NCBI GenBank assembly: GCA_902540265.1
Contig: CACBLW010000002.1
Span: 1-64,000 of the forward strand
Source: an uncultured Alphaproteobacteria bacterium
Lineage (GTDB): Bacteria > Pseudomonadota > Alphaproteobacteria > HIMB59 > GCA-002718135
Length of the DNA: 64,000 nt
Direction of reading: 5' to 3'
Positions 35,171-44,272 of the stretch are shown in pieces; positions within the stretch are counted from its first letter, which is position 1, and each line of letters starts with the position of its first letter. The notes under the pieces were generated by a model that saw only the letters and a program-made list of their open reading frames with translations, ran no database searches and was not told where the DNA came from. The translations under genes were made by a program, and so were the position numbers.

Positions 35171-36315
35171 TTATTTAATAAGTTGTCTAATTCATTCCAT
35201 GTGCTAGTCAAATCAATAATTGAATTAGTTTTAATTGATTCATCTAATTTCATAGCAACAATACCAGCCTCCATACACTCAACTACTCCAACAGGTAAAT
35301 TAAAATTATCACTAATTAAATGTGAGTTAATATCTTTTGCCATCATGCTGTCTGCACCATAATGTCCTTTAATTTCTTGACCAAATGCTGATCCATAATT
35401 TTCATCTAAAATTAAATTATTATTTTCATCATGTGCCTTTAAAAATCCTCTTACAAAATCTCCCTCTATCATTCCTTTAGAGCCCATAATTGCAAATCTT
35501 CTATATTCATCAGGAACTTTCATATTTGTATGAAAACATAAAACTGCTTTGTTTTCATACTCAATTATTGCAACTTGATGATCAACAATATCAGCATCAC
35601 TATCAAATACATTAGTTTTCGACTCCCAACCTCTTAATCTATCTTTAGTATATTGTTCATGAGAACCTTCTGGAAGATTATCTGGTATAAAAGATCTTCT
35701 AGAACCAAAACTAGCAACTTTAATAGGTCTACTCTTCGTAATCATTGAATAGAAGTCAATGTCATGGCAACATTTTTCCAGCATAAAGCCTCCCGAGTAT
35801 TTTTGTTTTCTTCTCCAATTTCGCATAAAAAAAGCACCATGCGAGGGCACAATATGTTCTGAAGCTTCAATCGATATTATATTTCCAATAGCATTTTGAT
35901 CTAATAATTTTCTTACAGATCTTGCTTGTTGCGAATATCTAAGAACTAAACCAACAATAATTCTTTCTTTGCCATATTCTTTTATTAATTTTGCTAATTC
36001 AAAAGTTTCTTGTTCATTTATTACTATTGGTTTTTCGGCAAAAATTTGTAATCCAGCTTTTAGTCCAATTTTAATATGATCTAAATGTAAATGATTAGGA
36101 GACCCAATCATTAACATATCTAGTTTCTCTCGATCCAACATTTCGTTTAAACTTGAATATGATTTATTTGGAAAAAAATTATTTTTCTCAGCAAAATCTT
36201 TACCTATTGGCTGAGGATCTACATAAGCAACCATTTTAAAATTTGGATTAACTTTTGAAAATTCATTATAAACACCTGCTGTCCTACTCCCAAAACCGAC
36301 TGCACCTATTTTCAT
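35167..36315 (-). CDS. Gfo/Idh/MocA family oxidoreductase
   Basis: The protein has 382 residues with N-terminal IGAVGFGSRTAGVYNEF, the Rossmann/EKP block GLQIFAEKPIVINEQE, and the substrate-side region KYSGGFMLEKCCHDIDFYSM with the catalytic-type His-Asp. Members oxidise or epimerise sugars with NAD(P), and some N-acetylhexosaminidases of families GH4 and GH109 are structurally related. Between GH20 and the importer genes it probably acts on the released or imported amino sugar. The 18-nt gap to GH20 and the 4-nt overlap with the permease gene show a common operon. Confidence 0.88.
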   Translation of the reverse strand: MKIGAVGFGSRTAGVYNEFSKVNPNFKMVAYVDPQPIGKDFAEKNNFFPNKSYSSLNEMLDREKLDMLMIGSPNHLHLDHIKIGLKAGLQIFAEKPIVINEQETFELAKLIKEYGKERIIVGLVLRYSQQARSVRKLLDQNAIGNIISIEASEHIVPSHGAFFMRNWRRKQKYSGGFMLEKCCHDIDFYSMITKSRPIKVASFGSRRSFIPDNLPEGSHEQYTKDRLRGWESKTNVFDSDADIVDHQVAIIEYENKAVLCFHTNMKVPDEYRRFAIMGSKGMIEGDFVRGFLKAHDENNNLILDENYGSAFGQEIKGHYGADSMMAKDINSHLISDNFNLPVGVVECMEAGIVAMKLDESIKTNSIIDLTSTWNELDNLLNK

Positions 36316-36333
36316 ATTTATTTTACTTTAACA

Positions 36334-38196
36334 TTAAAAATTGTGATATCGCCAGCCTAATTTTTTTAAAAAATCCATAGAATTTAGAAGGGCTGAACGA
36401 AATTCTATCCATTTTCTCGAAATTTTTCCTTTCCATGCAACTTCTGATAAAGTTGCTAATCTTGGGTTGATCATTTGATCAAAAAATTTTTTATCTGTAA
36501 TTGTCTCTGACCACAGTTGACCTTGTAATCCTTTTATCAATTCTGATTTATTTATATCTTTTATTGGGTCCCATTCATAAATATCTTTTACTTCTATAGT
36601 TGCAGCCCAGCAAATACCTCTTTCTTCAGTTGAACTATTATAAGCCATATCAAAATATGTTTTTTGACCGGGACAAAGTATTGTTTCAAATCCCTTATTT
36701 GTAGTTTCTTTTGCAACATCTGAATGCTCCCATGAAAAGATCAAACATGATTTATCAATTTTTCCAGCACTTCCACCCACACCATGATTGATATGAGGAG
36801 ACACTGCCGCCTCATTCCATGCAGCTGTTCTTTTATTTTTTGATTTTAGAAAATCTATTAAAAAATTCATATAGTAATCTTGATATTCTTCTGGTGATTT
36901 AATATTATTTTCTTTCATAAACTCGATAATTGCTGGAGAACCTTCCCACGCATTACTTGGTCTTTCATCAACGCCAACATGAATTACATCATATGAGAAA
37001 ATTTCACTTACTTCATTCAACATATCTTTTAAAAAAGTTACAGTTTTTTCTAAGGAAGGATTGATTGTATTATTCTTATACGAACCAACATCTTCACTAA
37101 CTATATTTGAAGACTGTTCTCTAAGTTCTGGCATGATTTCTAGTAATGCCCAAGAATGTGCTGGTAAATCAATTTCAGGCATAATCTCGATATTTAATTT
37201 TTTTGCATATATAATTAAATCTTTGATGTCTTCCTGTGAGTAATATCCGCCGTATTTATCATAACCACTTCCATACAATGGTGGTATTTTAAAATTATAT
37301 CCTCTGTATCCTCCATTTAATGCTAGATCTGGATATTTTTTAACTTCAATTCTCCACGCTTCGTTATCTGTTAAATGCCAGTGAAATCTATTAAGCTTAA
37401 ATAATGCCATGTAATTAAATAAACGTTTGATTTCATCAATAGTATAGAATTGTCTTGCACAATCGAGATGCATTCCTCTCCATTGATATTTTGGATTATC
37501 GTGTATTGTACAAATTGGAAGCTTTGTTTGATAGAAATTAATTAAATGAACTAAAGATATAAGACCATATAGCTTTCCACCATAAGTATTGTATTTAATC
37601 TCAACATTATCTTCTATTATCTGAATAAAATATTGATCGTTTAATAACTGGTCATCTTTTTTAAAGAAAATTGGAATTCCTTTTTCAGAAGTAAAATTAA
37701 TATCCAATTTTGAAATAATATTTTGCAAATTAGAAATAATTTCAATTTCAGTATTTAAATTAAATGTTTTATTTTCAATTATTATAAATTTATTTTGTAA
37801 ATGAATTTTTTCTGGCTCAGGAATAATAGGTATAAAATTTTGTGTTTTTAAATCTTCATAAGTTTTCTTTTTAATTGGTTTTTCAAAAATCAAATCTGAA
37901 ACATTTATATTTAATTTACTATTGTTCAATTTATCAATAATGAAAATACCTTCAGGACCACACGAAAGGTTGAAGTTACCAATTTTAGGAATTTGTAAAT
38001 CTAATAAAATTGTATTTTTTTTTATGGATAATTCGTAATAACGTCCAATTTGCTTAGTTATTTCACCTCCTGATATAGATTTTATTGAGTAAACTAATGA
38101 GAAACATAATTTTAAATTTGAATCTACTAATTTATCATCAAGAATAATTTTTAATTTATTTTCATTTGTAAAAGATATGTTAATTTGATTATTCAT
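36334..38196 (-). CDS. Beta-N-acetylhexosaminidase, glycoside hydrolase family 20
   Basis: The protein has 620 residues. An N-terminal GH20b-like domain ends near PIIPEPEKIHLQNK. The catalytic barrel contains RGMHLDCARQFYTIDEIKRLFNYMALFKLNRFHWHLTDNEAWRIEVKKYP, MPEIDLPAHSWALLE, and the catalytic Asp-Glu pair in VIHVGVDERPSNAW, with WEHSDVAKE and LQGQLWSETI near the C-terminus. No signal peptide is seen, so it should act in the cytoplasm on imported oligosaccharides, releasing terminal GlcNAc or GalNAc. It is the first gene of the long minus-strand operon and is divergent from galK with only 13 nt between start codons. Confidence 0.93.
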   Translation of the reverse strand: MNNQINISFTNENKLKIILDDKLVDSNLKLCFSLVYSIKSISGGEITKQIGRYYELSIKKNTILLDLQIPKIGNFNLSCGPEGIFIIDKLNNSKLNINVSDLIFEKPIKKKTYEDLKTQNFIPIIPEPEKIHLQNKFIIIENKTFNLNTEIEIISNLQNIISKLDINFTSEKGIPIFFKKDDQLLNDQYFIQIIEDNVEIKYNTYGGKLYGLISLVHLINFYQTKLPICTIHDNPKYQWRGMHLDCARQFYTIDEIKRLFNYMALFKLNRFHWHLTDNEAWRIEVKKYPDLALNGGYRGYNFKIPPLYGSGYDKYGGYYSQEDIKDLIIYAKKLNIEIMPEIDLPAHSWALLEIMPELREQSSNIVSEDVGSYKNNTINPSLEKTVTFLKDMLNEVSEIFSYDVIHVGVDERPSNAWEGSPAIIEFMKENNIKSPEEYQDYYMNFLIDFLKSKNKRTAAWNEAAVSPHINHGVGGSAGKIDKSCLIFSWEHSDVAKETTNKGFETILCPGQKTYFDMAYNSSTEERGICWAATIEVKDIYEWDPIKDINKSELIKGLQGQLWSETITDKKFFDQMINPRLATLSEVAWKGKISRKWIEFRSALLNSMDFLKKLGWRYHNF

Positions 38197-38209
38197 AACT
38201 AGTAATTAT

Positions 38210-39277
38210 ATGAGTTTTAAAGATATATTTAATATAGACGCAGAAGTAAAGGAAAGTGCTCATGCAAGAGTAAATTTAATTGGTGAACATACCGATTATA
38301 CTGGTGGATATGTCATGCCTACACTTTTGTCTTTTAAAAATACCATTGAGATATCTAAAAATAATTCTAATGAATTCACAGTTTATTCTCATCATTTTAA
38401 AGAAAAAAAAACATTCAATGATTTCAAAAAATCAAGTAGCAATGAGTGGGTTGATTATATAAAAGGTTGTTTGTATATTTTTTTTGATGAAAATAAGATT
38501 TCATCTAGATTTTTAAACATTTTTATTTCATCTGATATACCTTTAGAAAGAGGTATTTCATCATCTTCAGCATTGTGTGTTGCTACACTAAAAGCACTTA
38601 ATACTTTTTTTGAAACAAAAATCAAAGATCCAGAAATTGCAAAATTAGCAAAGAAAGTAGAATTCAACTATATAGGTGTTTCTGGTGGAATAATGGATCA
38701 AATGGTTTCTTCTATTGGTATTCATGGCAAAGCATTTTTTATGAATTGTAAGAATTTAGAATACGAACTTATTAATTTTCCAGAAAATTGGAAATTTTGT
38801 TTGATTGACTCTGAAGTACAACGAAATTTAAGAGATAGCTCTTATAATGAAAGATTTGCTGAACTCCAAGAGGCTGAAAAAAAACTTGGTGTAGAATATT
38901 TAGGTGAAGTTAAAAAAGAAAATTTTCAAACAAATAAATTTGAAAATAATACTATAGCAAAAAGAGCAAAGCATGTAGTTTATGAAAATGATAGAGTGAT
39001 TAATGCGAAAAAAAATTTAATAGAAAATAATATTCAGGAGTTTGGAAATTTAATGAACGAAAGTCACGTATCATATTCTAAAGATTTTGAAGCATCTACT
39101 TTAGATGTTGATTTAATTGTTCAGAGATCGGTTGAATGTGGCGCTCTAGGTGCCAGATTGACTGGTGGTGGATTTGGTGGTTTTACAGTTTCATTAATTG
39201 AAAGAAATAATTTTAGTAATTGGTATAGTAAAATATTAAATTTTTATCCTGCTGAAAAGATCTTCGAAGTCAATTAG
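38210..39277 (+). CDS. galK: Galactokinase (GHMP kinase)
   Basis: The protein has 355 residues. The galactokinase signature is HARVNLIGEHTDYTGGYVMP, the ATP-binding GHMP motif is IPLERGISSSSAL, the catalytic Asp lies in SGGIMDQMVSSIG, and the C-terminal motif is GARLTGGGFGGFT. It phosphorylates galactose at C1; the related eukaryotic GALK2 branch uses GalNAc, and the sequence alone does not exclude this. No galT or galE lies in the window. It starts 13 nt from the divergent GH20 gene and shares TTAG with the stop of the convergent dioxygenase gene. Confidence 0.9.
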   Translation: MSFKDIFNIDAEVKESAHARVNLIGEHTDYTGGYVMPTLLSFKNTIEISKNNSNEFTVYSHHFKEKKTFNDFKKSSSNEWVDYIKGCLYIFFDENKISSRFLNIFISSDIPLERGISSSSALCVATLKALNTFFETKIKDPEIAKLAKKVEFNYIGVSGGIMDQMVSSIGIHGKAFFMNCKNLEYELINFPENWKFCLIDSEVQRNLRDSSYNERFAELQEAEKKLGVEYLGEVKKENFQTNKFENNTIAKRAKHVVYENDRVINAKKNLIENNIQEFGNLMNESHVSYSKDFEASTLDVDLIVQRSVECGALGARLTGGGFGGFTVSLIERNNFSNWYSKILNFYPAEKIFEVN

Positions 39278-40350
39278 GGTTTTAATAACCTTCTTAGCTT
39301 ACCCTCAGTGACATCATGATCAATATAACATCCTTGTAGATGTCTAAAACCAGTATTTGGATCAAATTTAGTTCTTCCATGTAATAATCTCAAGTTATCA
39401 AACATTGCAATCATTCCTTTAGATAATCTAAATTTAATTTTGAAATCATCAGAATTACAAAGTTTGAACATATATTTTCTAGCCTTATAAAAAAGATCAA
39501 GATTATTTTCGTCTAATAATGGCACATAATCAAGTCTACCACTAAAACGAATTTGTCTAAAATTATTGTAATGATCAAGTTCAATTAATTTTGCTTCGTC
39601 AACTAGAATAGTATCAATATCTGTAAACCTAAAAGTAACATTAGTATTAGTTAATACTTTATAGAATTCAGGTTGGTTGTGTTTTAAAAAATTTGCAACG
39701 CTAAAACCATCAACCAAACTTGAGTCGCCTCCTGTAGATTCATTCGCAATACAATGAAGTAATTGAATTCCAGGAACAGGCTTTCTATACGGATTATCCG
39801 AATGTGATGTTAACTCTAAAGCAGTATAGGCAAGATCATTTGGATTAGGTTTAGAAACGACATTAAATAATTTTCCAAAATTTGTTGATCTGACAGGACC
39901 TAATTTTTCAGCAAAATTAATAACTTCATTTTCTTCTGTTTTTGTATTTTTGATTATCACATAACCATATTGATAAAATACTTTAAGCATTTTAATTAGT
40001 TCATCATCATTCTCAAAAATTTTATTATTATCAAAAATTTCAAGATTATGATTATTTACGTCCCATATTTTTTTTTCAGGTATGACATCAATATTTTTGA
40101 TATCATTATAAAGATCGTCGATATTGTAAGACCCTTTTGCTCCATCACTAAATTCAACATTTAATATATTTTTCTCAACACTATGAGTATTGATTAATAA
40201 ATTATCATCTAAAAGGCTTGGTTCATACAAACGTTGAAGATTATTTTGATCTATAAATTCGCTCCCATTTAATCTTTCTCGAAGCCAAATGCTATGAAGT
40301 TTATACTCTGATAATTTTCCATCATTAATACAAATAATTTTTTTTCCCAT
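39274..40350 (-). CDS. Fe(II)/2-oxoglutarate dioxygenase, gamma-butyrobetaine hydroxylase-like (TauD family)
   Basis: The protein has 358 residues. An N-terminal beta-domain of the BBOX type (HSIWLRERLNG...LYEPSLL) precedes the TauD fold with the iron-binding HxD in LTSHSDNPYRKP, distal histidine in LRLLHGRTKF and 2-oxoglutarate-binding arginine near TGFRHLQGCY. In canonical gamma-butyrobetaine hydroxylases the N-domain holds zinc cysteines, but none is visible in the corresponding stretch here. It may hydroxylate gamma-butyrobetaine or another small amine or acid. It is preceded by an 85-nt AT-only gap after the SDR gene. Confidence 0.85.
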   Translation of the reverse strand: MGKKIICINDGKLSEYKLHSIWLRERLNGSEFIDQNNLQRLYEPSLLDDNLLINTHSVEKNILNVEFSDGAKGSYNIDDLYNDIKNIDVIPEKKIWDVNNHNLEIFDNNKIFENDDELIKMLKVFYQYGYVIIKNTKTEENEVINFAEKLGPVRSTNFGKLFNVVSKPNPNDLAYTALELTSHSDNPYRKPVPGIQLLHCIANESTGGDSSLVDGFSVANFLKHNQPEFYKVLTNTNVTFRFTDIDTILVDEAKLIELDHYNNFRQIRFSGRLDYVPLLDENNLDLFYKARKYMFKLCNSDDFKIKFRLSKGMIAMFDNLRLLHGRTKFDPNTGFRHLQGCYIDHDVTEGKLRRLLKP

Positions 40351-40435
40351 TTGTTATTTTTTAATTAATTTTTAAATTTGTGTAAATTATAAAATATTGT
40401 AAAAATAAAAAAATAGTTGAGAAATAAATTGTTAA

Positions 40436-41266
40436 TTATTCTCCTAATAAAGAGTCGTCCAAAACTCTAGTTTCATATGCTGAATAAGAGTGCCAGCCAT
40501 GTACTGTTTGATCATAATCAATTACGCTACCTGTCATTAATCCAGATTCTTCTGAGCACATAAAAGCTAATCCTTTTGCTACATCAATAGGCTTAATTAA
40601 TCTTTTAAATGGAACTTTTTTTTCTTCATCTTGCAGCCAATTAGGATTTTTTTTGTGAACTCTTGTCTGAACATCATGTTCAGCGGGAGTATCTGTCCAT
40701 CCAATATTTAAGGCGTTTACTCTTATTTGATAACTGGCTACAGAATTTGCAATGTTTTTTGTCATTGTAGCGAGAGCGGCTTTTGAACCGCTATAAGCAA
40801 CAATAAATGGCATACCACTATACATTGCCATCGATAATACATTTGCAATTGTTCCTTTATTTTTATCTCTAATCATTATTTTAATTGTCTCTTGCATTAA
40901 TATGAAAGGTGCACGAGTATTGATATTATAATTATTTTCATAATTTTCTAGGGTAGCACTAAGAATTGTTCCTCTTTCCGTATATCCAGCAACGTTAATT
41001 AAAGAATTTATCGTTCCAAATTTTTTATCGGTTTCAGAAACAATTTTTTTGCAATCATTAACATTTTTAAGATCTGCCTTTATATATAAACACTCAGTGC
41101 CTAATTTTTCAATCTGATTTTTAACTTCAAGACCTTTATTTTCTTGTCTACCACAAATTGTAATAGCTTTGGCACCTCTACTTGCTAATATTCTCGCTGT
41201 TTCAGCGCCACTACCCTGTGTGCTTCCTGTAACTATAATCACCTTATTTTTAAATTGTTCATTCAT
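40436..41266 (-). CDS. Short-chain dehydrogenase/reductase (SDR)
   Basis: The protein has 276 residues with NAD(P) motif VTGSTQGSGAETARILASRG, NVAGYTERG in the NNAG position, and the catalytic YSGSKAALA tyrosine-lysine pair. The C-terminal MCSEESGLMTGSVIDYDQTVHG is the classical SDR oligomerisation end plus a longer tail. It is the last gene of a unit SDR-Gfo/Idh-IolG-SDR on the minus strand. It probably oxidises a sugar or polyol intermediate; the substrate is not identifiable. Confidence 0.9.
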   Translation of the reverse strand: MNEQFKNKVIIVTGSTQGSGAETARILASRGAKAITICGRQENKGLEVKNQIEKLGTECLYIKADLKNVNDCKKIVSETDKKFGTINSLINVAGYTERGTILSATLENYENNYNINTRAPFILMQETIKIMIRDKNKGTIANVLSMAMYSGMPFIVAYSGSKAALATMTKNIANSVASYQIRVNALNIGWTDTPAEHDVQTRVHKKNPNWLQDEEKKVPFKRLIKPIDVAKGLAFMCSEESGLMTGSVIDYDQTVHGWHSYSAYETRVLDDSLLGE

Positions 41267-41281
41267 AAAAATTATCTATAT

Positions 41282-42283
41282 CTAAAATTTTGGTTTTACA
41301 ACTTTGTTTGATTTTACTGATTTAGTGGCTGAATTGGCAAGTATTAAAGCATTCTTCCCATCTTCAAAAGTAACTAATGTATTTTTTTTATTTTTTAATG
41401 ATTTAATAAATTGATCTAATTGTATTTGATAAGCATCCTCGTATCTTTCAATAAAAAAGTTTTTAATAGGTTTTTTTGCAAATGATAAATTTTGATTATA
41501 ATAATTAATATCATTATTCGGAACATTATCAGAAATTAACATACCATTACTTCCAAAAACTTCGAGTCTTTGATCATACCCATAGACAGCTCTTCTAGAA
41601 TTATTTATATGAACTAAAACACCTTTTTTTGATTTCATAAAACACATAGTTGTGTCATAATCTTTTGTAACCTTAAAATCATTTGATACATTTACAGTTC
41701 CTTGTGCAAAAACTTCAACAATAGGATCGTTGTTGAGAATAAATCTTGCTAAATCAAAATCATGAATTGAACAATCTCTAAAAATTCCTCCAGATTGTCT
41801 TAAATAATCAATGCCAGGTGGGGCAGGATCCCTACTTGTAATTACAATCATTTCAATTTTTCCAATCTTTCCTGATAGCACCTCACTCTGAACTTTATTA
41901 TGATTAGGATCAAATCTACGATTAAAACCAATTTGAATAGTTGGTTTAAATTTTTTAATTTTTTGCCAACATTTATTTACTTTATTTATATCTAAATCAA
42001 TTGGCTTTTCACATAATATAGCTTTATTAAATTCTGCTCCTAGAGAAATATAATCTGTATGAGTCGGCGTGGCAGATGCAATTAAAATTGCATTGATTTG
42101 ATCTGAAGAAATTGCTTCTTTAGCAGTCTTTGCAACTTCACATCCATATTTTTTTGCAATTTTTTTTGCAGAGCTTGTATCAATATCATAAACATATTTA
42201 AGTCTTGCCTCAGGATGAGAATTTATGATTTGTGCATGCAATTTCCCAATTCTTCCTATTCCTAATAAAGCAAAATTAATCAT
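41282..42283 (-). CDS. iolG: Inositol 2-dehydrogenase-like Gfo/Idh/MocA protein
   Basis: The protein has 333 residues. The NAD motif is ALLGIGRIGKLHAQII, the EKP motif is AILCEKPIDLDI, and SRDPAPPGIDYLRQSGGIFRDCSIHDFDLARFIL is close to the IolG active-site consensus, including the Asp-His pair. It would oxidise myo-inositol to scyllo-inosose, although close relatives also use other inositols and sugars. No iolB, iolC, iolD or iolE is in the window, so an inositol pathway cannot be completed here. The gene follows the other Gfo/Idh gene by one nt. Confidence 0.83.
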   Translation of the reverse strand: MINFALLGIGRIGKLHAQIINSHPEARLKYVYDIDTSSAKKIAKKYGCEVAKTAKEAISSDQINAILIASATPTHTDYISLGAEFNKAILCEKPIDLDINKVNKCWQKIKKFKPTIQIGFNRRFDPNHNKVQSEVLSGKIGKIEMIVITSRDPAPPGIDYLRQSGGIFRDCSIHDFDLARFILNNDPIVEVFAQGTVNVSNDFKVTKDYDTTMCFMKSKKGVLVHINNSRRAVYGYDQRLEVFGSNGMLISDNVPNNDINYYNQNLSFAKKPIKNFFIERYEDAYQIQLDQFIKSLKNKKNTLVTFEDGKNALILANSATKSVKSNKVVKPKF

Positions 42284-42284
42284 T

Positions 42285-43472
42285 TTAGAGTTTTACCCAC
42301 CGAGAATTCAAATTAGAAGATTTTTTTGCGGCATAAATAAATTTAATACCAGCAACACCATCATCAATCGTTGGGAAGGAATATTTTTTATTTTTATTGT
42401 GAATTTGATCAGCAAATTCTGAATAAATATTTGCAAAAGCTTCAAAAAAACCTTCTGGATGACCAGCAGCTATTCTTGAAGAGGAGAGTGAAAAATTAGA
42501 TACTAATTTACTTGCTCTTGTAATAACTTTCATTGGCTTATCTATTTCTGTAAACTTTAAATTATTTGGATCGTCCTGTAACCACTCTATTGAACCTTTT
42601 GTTCCATAAACTCTTATTTTTAAACCATTTTCTCCACCAGTTGCAGCAGACGATACCCAGATTATACCTCTTGCCTTATTGCGCATTCTTAATAAAACAA
42701 AAGCATTATCATCTACTGAAATTTCTGAAGACAATGAATTTACTTCTGCTGAAATTTCATTTACTTCTAATCCAGTCACATATCTCAACAAATGATACGC
42801 ATGAGTTCCAATCTCAGATAATATCATTGAGGGTCCAGATTGTCTTTTATCTAATCTCCATTTTAATGTTGCCTTTTCATCTTTCTTTTTTACCCCTACT
42901 GTATAACCTTGAGGATACTCAACATTAATTAAATTAATTTTTCCTAATTTATTATTAGAAATAATATTTTTTGCTTCTCTTAGCATTGGGTAACTTGAGT
43001 AATTGTGTGTTAATGCAAATACAATTTTATTTTTTAAAATAACTTTTTTTAATTTAACAGCATCCTCAACTGTTGCAGTTAAAGGCTTGTCACAAATAAT
43101 ATGTATACCTTTTTCAATAAATTCTTTTGCTATCTTATAATGATCACCCGATGGGGTCATAATTCCAAGAGCTTGAATGCCATCATTTCTTTTTGCTTCA
43201 GCTGCAGCCATAGACTTATAATCGTTGTAACAACGATCATTAATTAATCCTAATGATGAACCAAAAGATTTAGATTTTTTTTTATCTTTTGAAAATATTC
43301 CAGCAACAAATTCAAATTTATTATCAAATCTTGCTGATAGCCTATGTGTGTATCCAATAAATGAATTAGGACCTCCACCAATAAAACCAATTCGGATTTT
43401 GCTTTTATTATTTAAAGTATCATTTCTGAGTAAGTCTAATCTACCAAAAGCAATTTTGGATTTTTTTTTCAT
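42285..43472 (-). CDS. Gfo/Idh/MocA family oxidoreductase
   Basis: The protein has 395 residues. It has a 26-residue N-terminal extension before RIGFIGGGPNSFIGYTHRLSARFD, then GIHIICDKPLTATVEDAVKLK, and in the substrate domain WRLDKRQSGPSMILSEIGTHAYHLLRYVTG. The pattern GGGPxSFIGxxHR is typical of a subgroup found in inositol and sugar catabolic clusters of Alphaproteobacteria. Its ATG overlaps the SDR stop as TAATG. Together with IolG and two SDRs it forms an oxidative sugar or cyclitol cassette. Substrate unknown. Confidence 0.9.
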   Translation of the reverse strand: MKKKSKIAFGRLDLLRNDTLNNKSKIRIGFIGGGPNSFIGYTHRLSARFDNKFEFVAGIFSKDKKKSKSFGSSLGLINDRCYNDYKSMAAAEAKRNDGIQALGIMTPSGDHYKIAKEFIEKGIHIICDKPLTATVEDAVKLKKVILKNKIVFALTHNYSSYPMLREAKNIISNNKLGKINLINVEYPQGYTVGVKKKDEKATLKWRLDKRQSGPSMILSEIGTHAYHLLRYVTGLEVNEISAEVNSLSSEISVDDNAFVLLRMRNKARGIIWVSSAATGGENGLKIRVYGTKGSIEWLQDDPNNLKFTEIDKPMKVITRASKLVSNFSLSSSRIAAGHPEGFFEAFANIYSEFADQIHNKNKKYSFPTIDDGVAGIKFIYAAKKSSNLNSRWVKL

Positions 43473-44242
43473 TAATTAACTATGCCACCATCAATTACAT
43501 AATTCTGTGCAGTACAACCAGAGCTTTGATCAGATGCAAAAAACAAAACTGGTTTTGATATATCTTCAGGCATAAGCATTCTCTTAATACATTGTCTCTC
43601 AAGTTGGGTTTTTTCAATTTCTGGAGTAAGCCATAATTTTTTTTGCCTCTCCGTAATGATCCAGCCTGGAACAATACAATTTACTCTAATATTATAGATT
43701 CCTAAATCTCTTGCTAAAGTTCTTGTTAAACCCATAATGGCGGATTTTGCAGTGGTATATCCAGCCATACCGCCTTGGGAAATCATCCAAGAAAAACTTC
43801 CTATATTTACAATGGAACCTTTACCTAAATCTTTCATATCTTTGTAGACAGCTTGAGTTGCAAAAAAATAATGTCTCAAATTAATATTCATTCTATCATC
43901 CCAATATTCAGGAGTGACACTATCTAGATCATGCCTCTCATCATTTGCTGCATTGTTTACTAGAATTGAAATTGGCCCAATTTCTTTTTTTACTTTTTCT
44001 AATGAACTTTTAAGTTGTTCTATATTTTTTAAATCACACTTTACAAATAAACTATCAATATCATATTTGTTTTTAATTTTTTTTGATAAGTCATTACCTA
44101 GATCATCATTTATATCTAAAAATGCAACTTTTGATTTTTGAGAAGCAAATTGTTCAACAATACTTTCCCCAATTCCTGAGGCACCCCCTGTAATAAGCAC
44201 TACTCTATCTTTTAGTGATGGATAAGTTGCGATTTCGTTCAT
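43472..44242 (-). CDS. Short-chain dehydrogenase/reductase, sugar dehydrogenase-like
   Basis: The protein has 256 residues. The cofactor motif is ITGGASGIGESIVEQFASQ, followed by LVNNAANDERHD, catalytic YTTAKSAIMGLTRTLARD, and VNCIVPGWIITERQKKLWLTPE before the conserved DGGIVN terminus. This pattern is seen in D-xylose/L-arabinose/L-rhamnose 1-dehydrogenase-like SDRs. It is the first gene of the minus-strand cassette and divergent from uxaA with 30 nt between the ATGs, so the two sides probably share a control region. A role in non-phosphorylative sugar oxidation is inferred. Confidence 0.9.
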   Translation of the reverse strand: MNEIATYPSLKDRVVLITGGASGIGESIVEQFASQKSKVAFLDINDDLGNDLSKKIKNKYDIDSLFVKCDLKNIEQLKSSLEKVKKEIGPISILVNNAANDERHDLDSVTPEYWDDRMNINLRHYFFATQAVYKDMKDLGKGSIVNIGSFSWMISQGGMAGYTTAKSAIMGLTRTLARDLGIYNIRVNCIVPGWIITERQKKLWLTPEIEKTQLERQCIKRMLMPEDISKPVLFFASDQSSGCTAQNYVIDGGIVN

Positions 44243-44272
44243 GATTATTTATGATATATATTAATCTAAAAT

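Noticed and set aside
42566-42928. 120-residue plus-strand ORF inside the Gfo/Idh gene
   Set aside because: It is antisense to a well-supported gene, leucine/histidine-rich from AT-rich complement codons, and has no start signal or family pattern.
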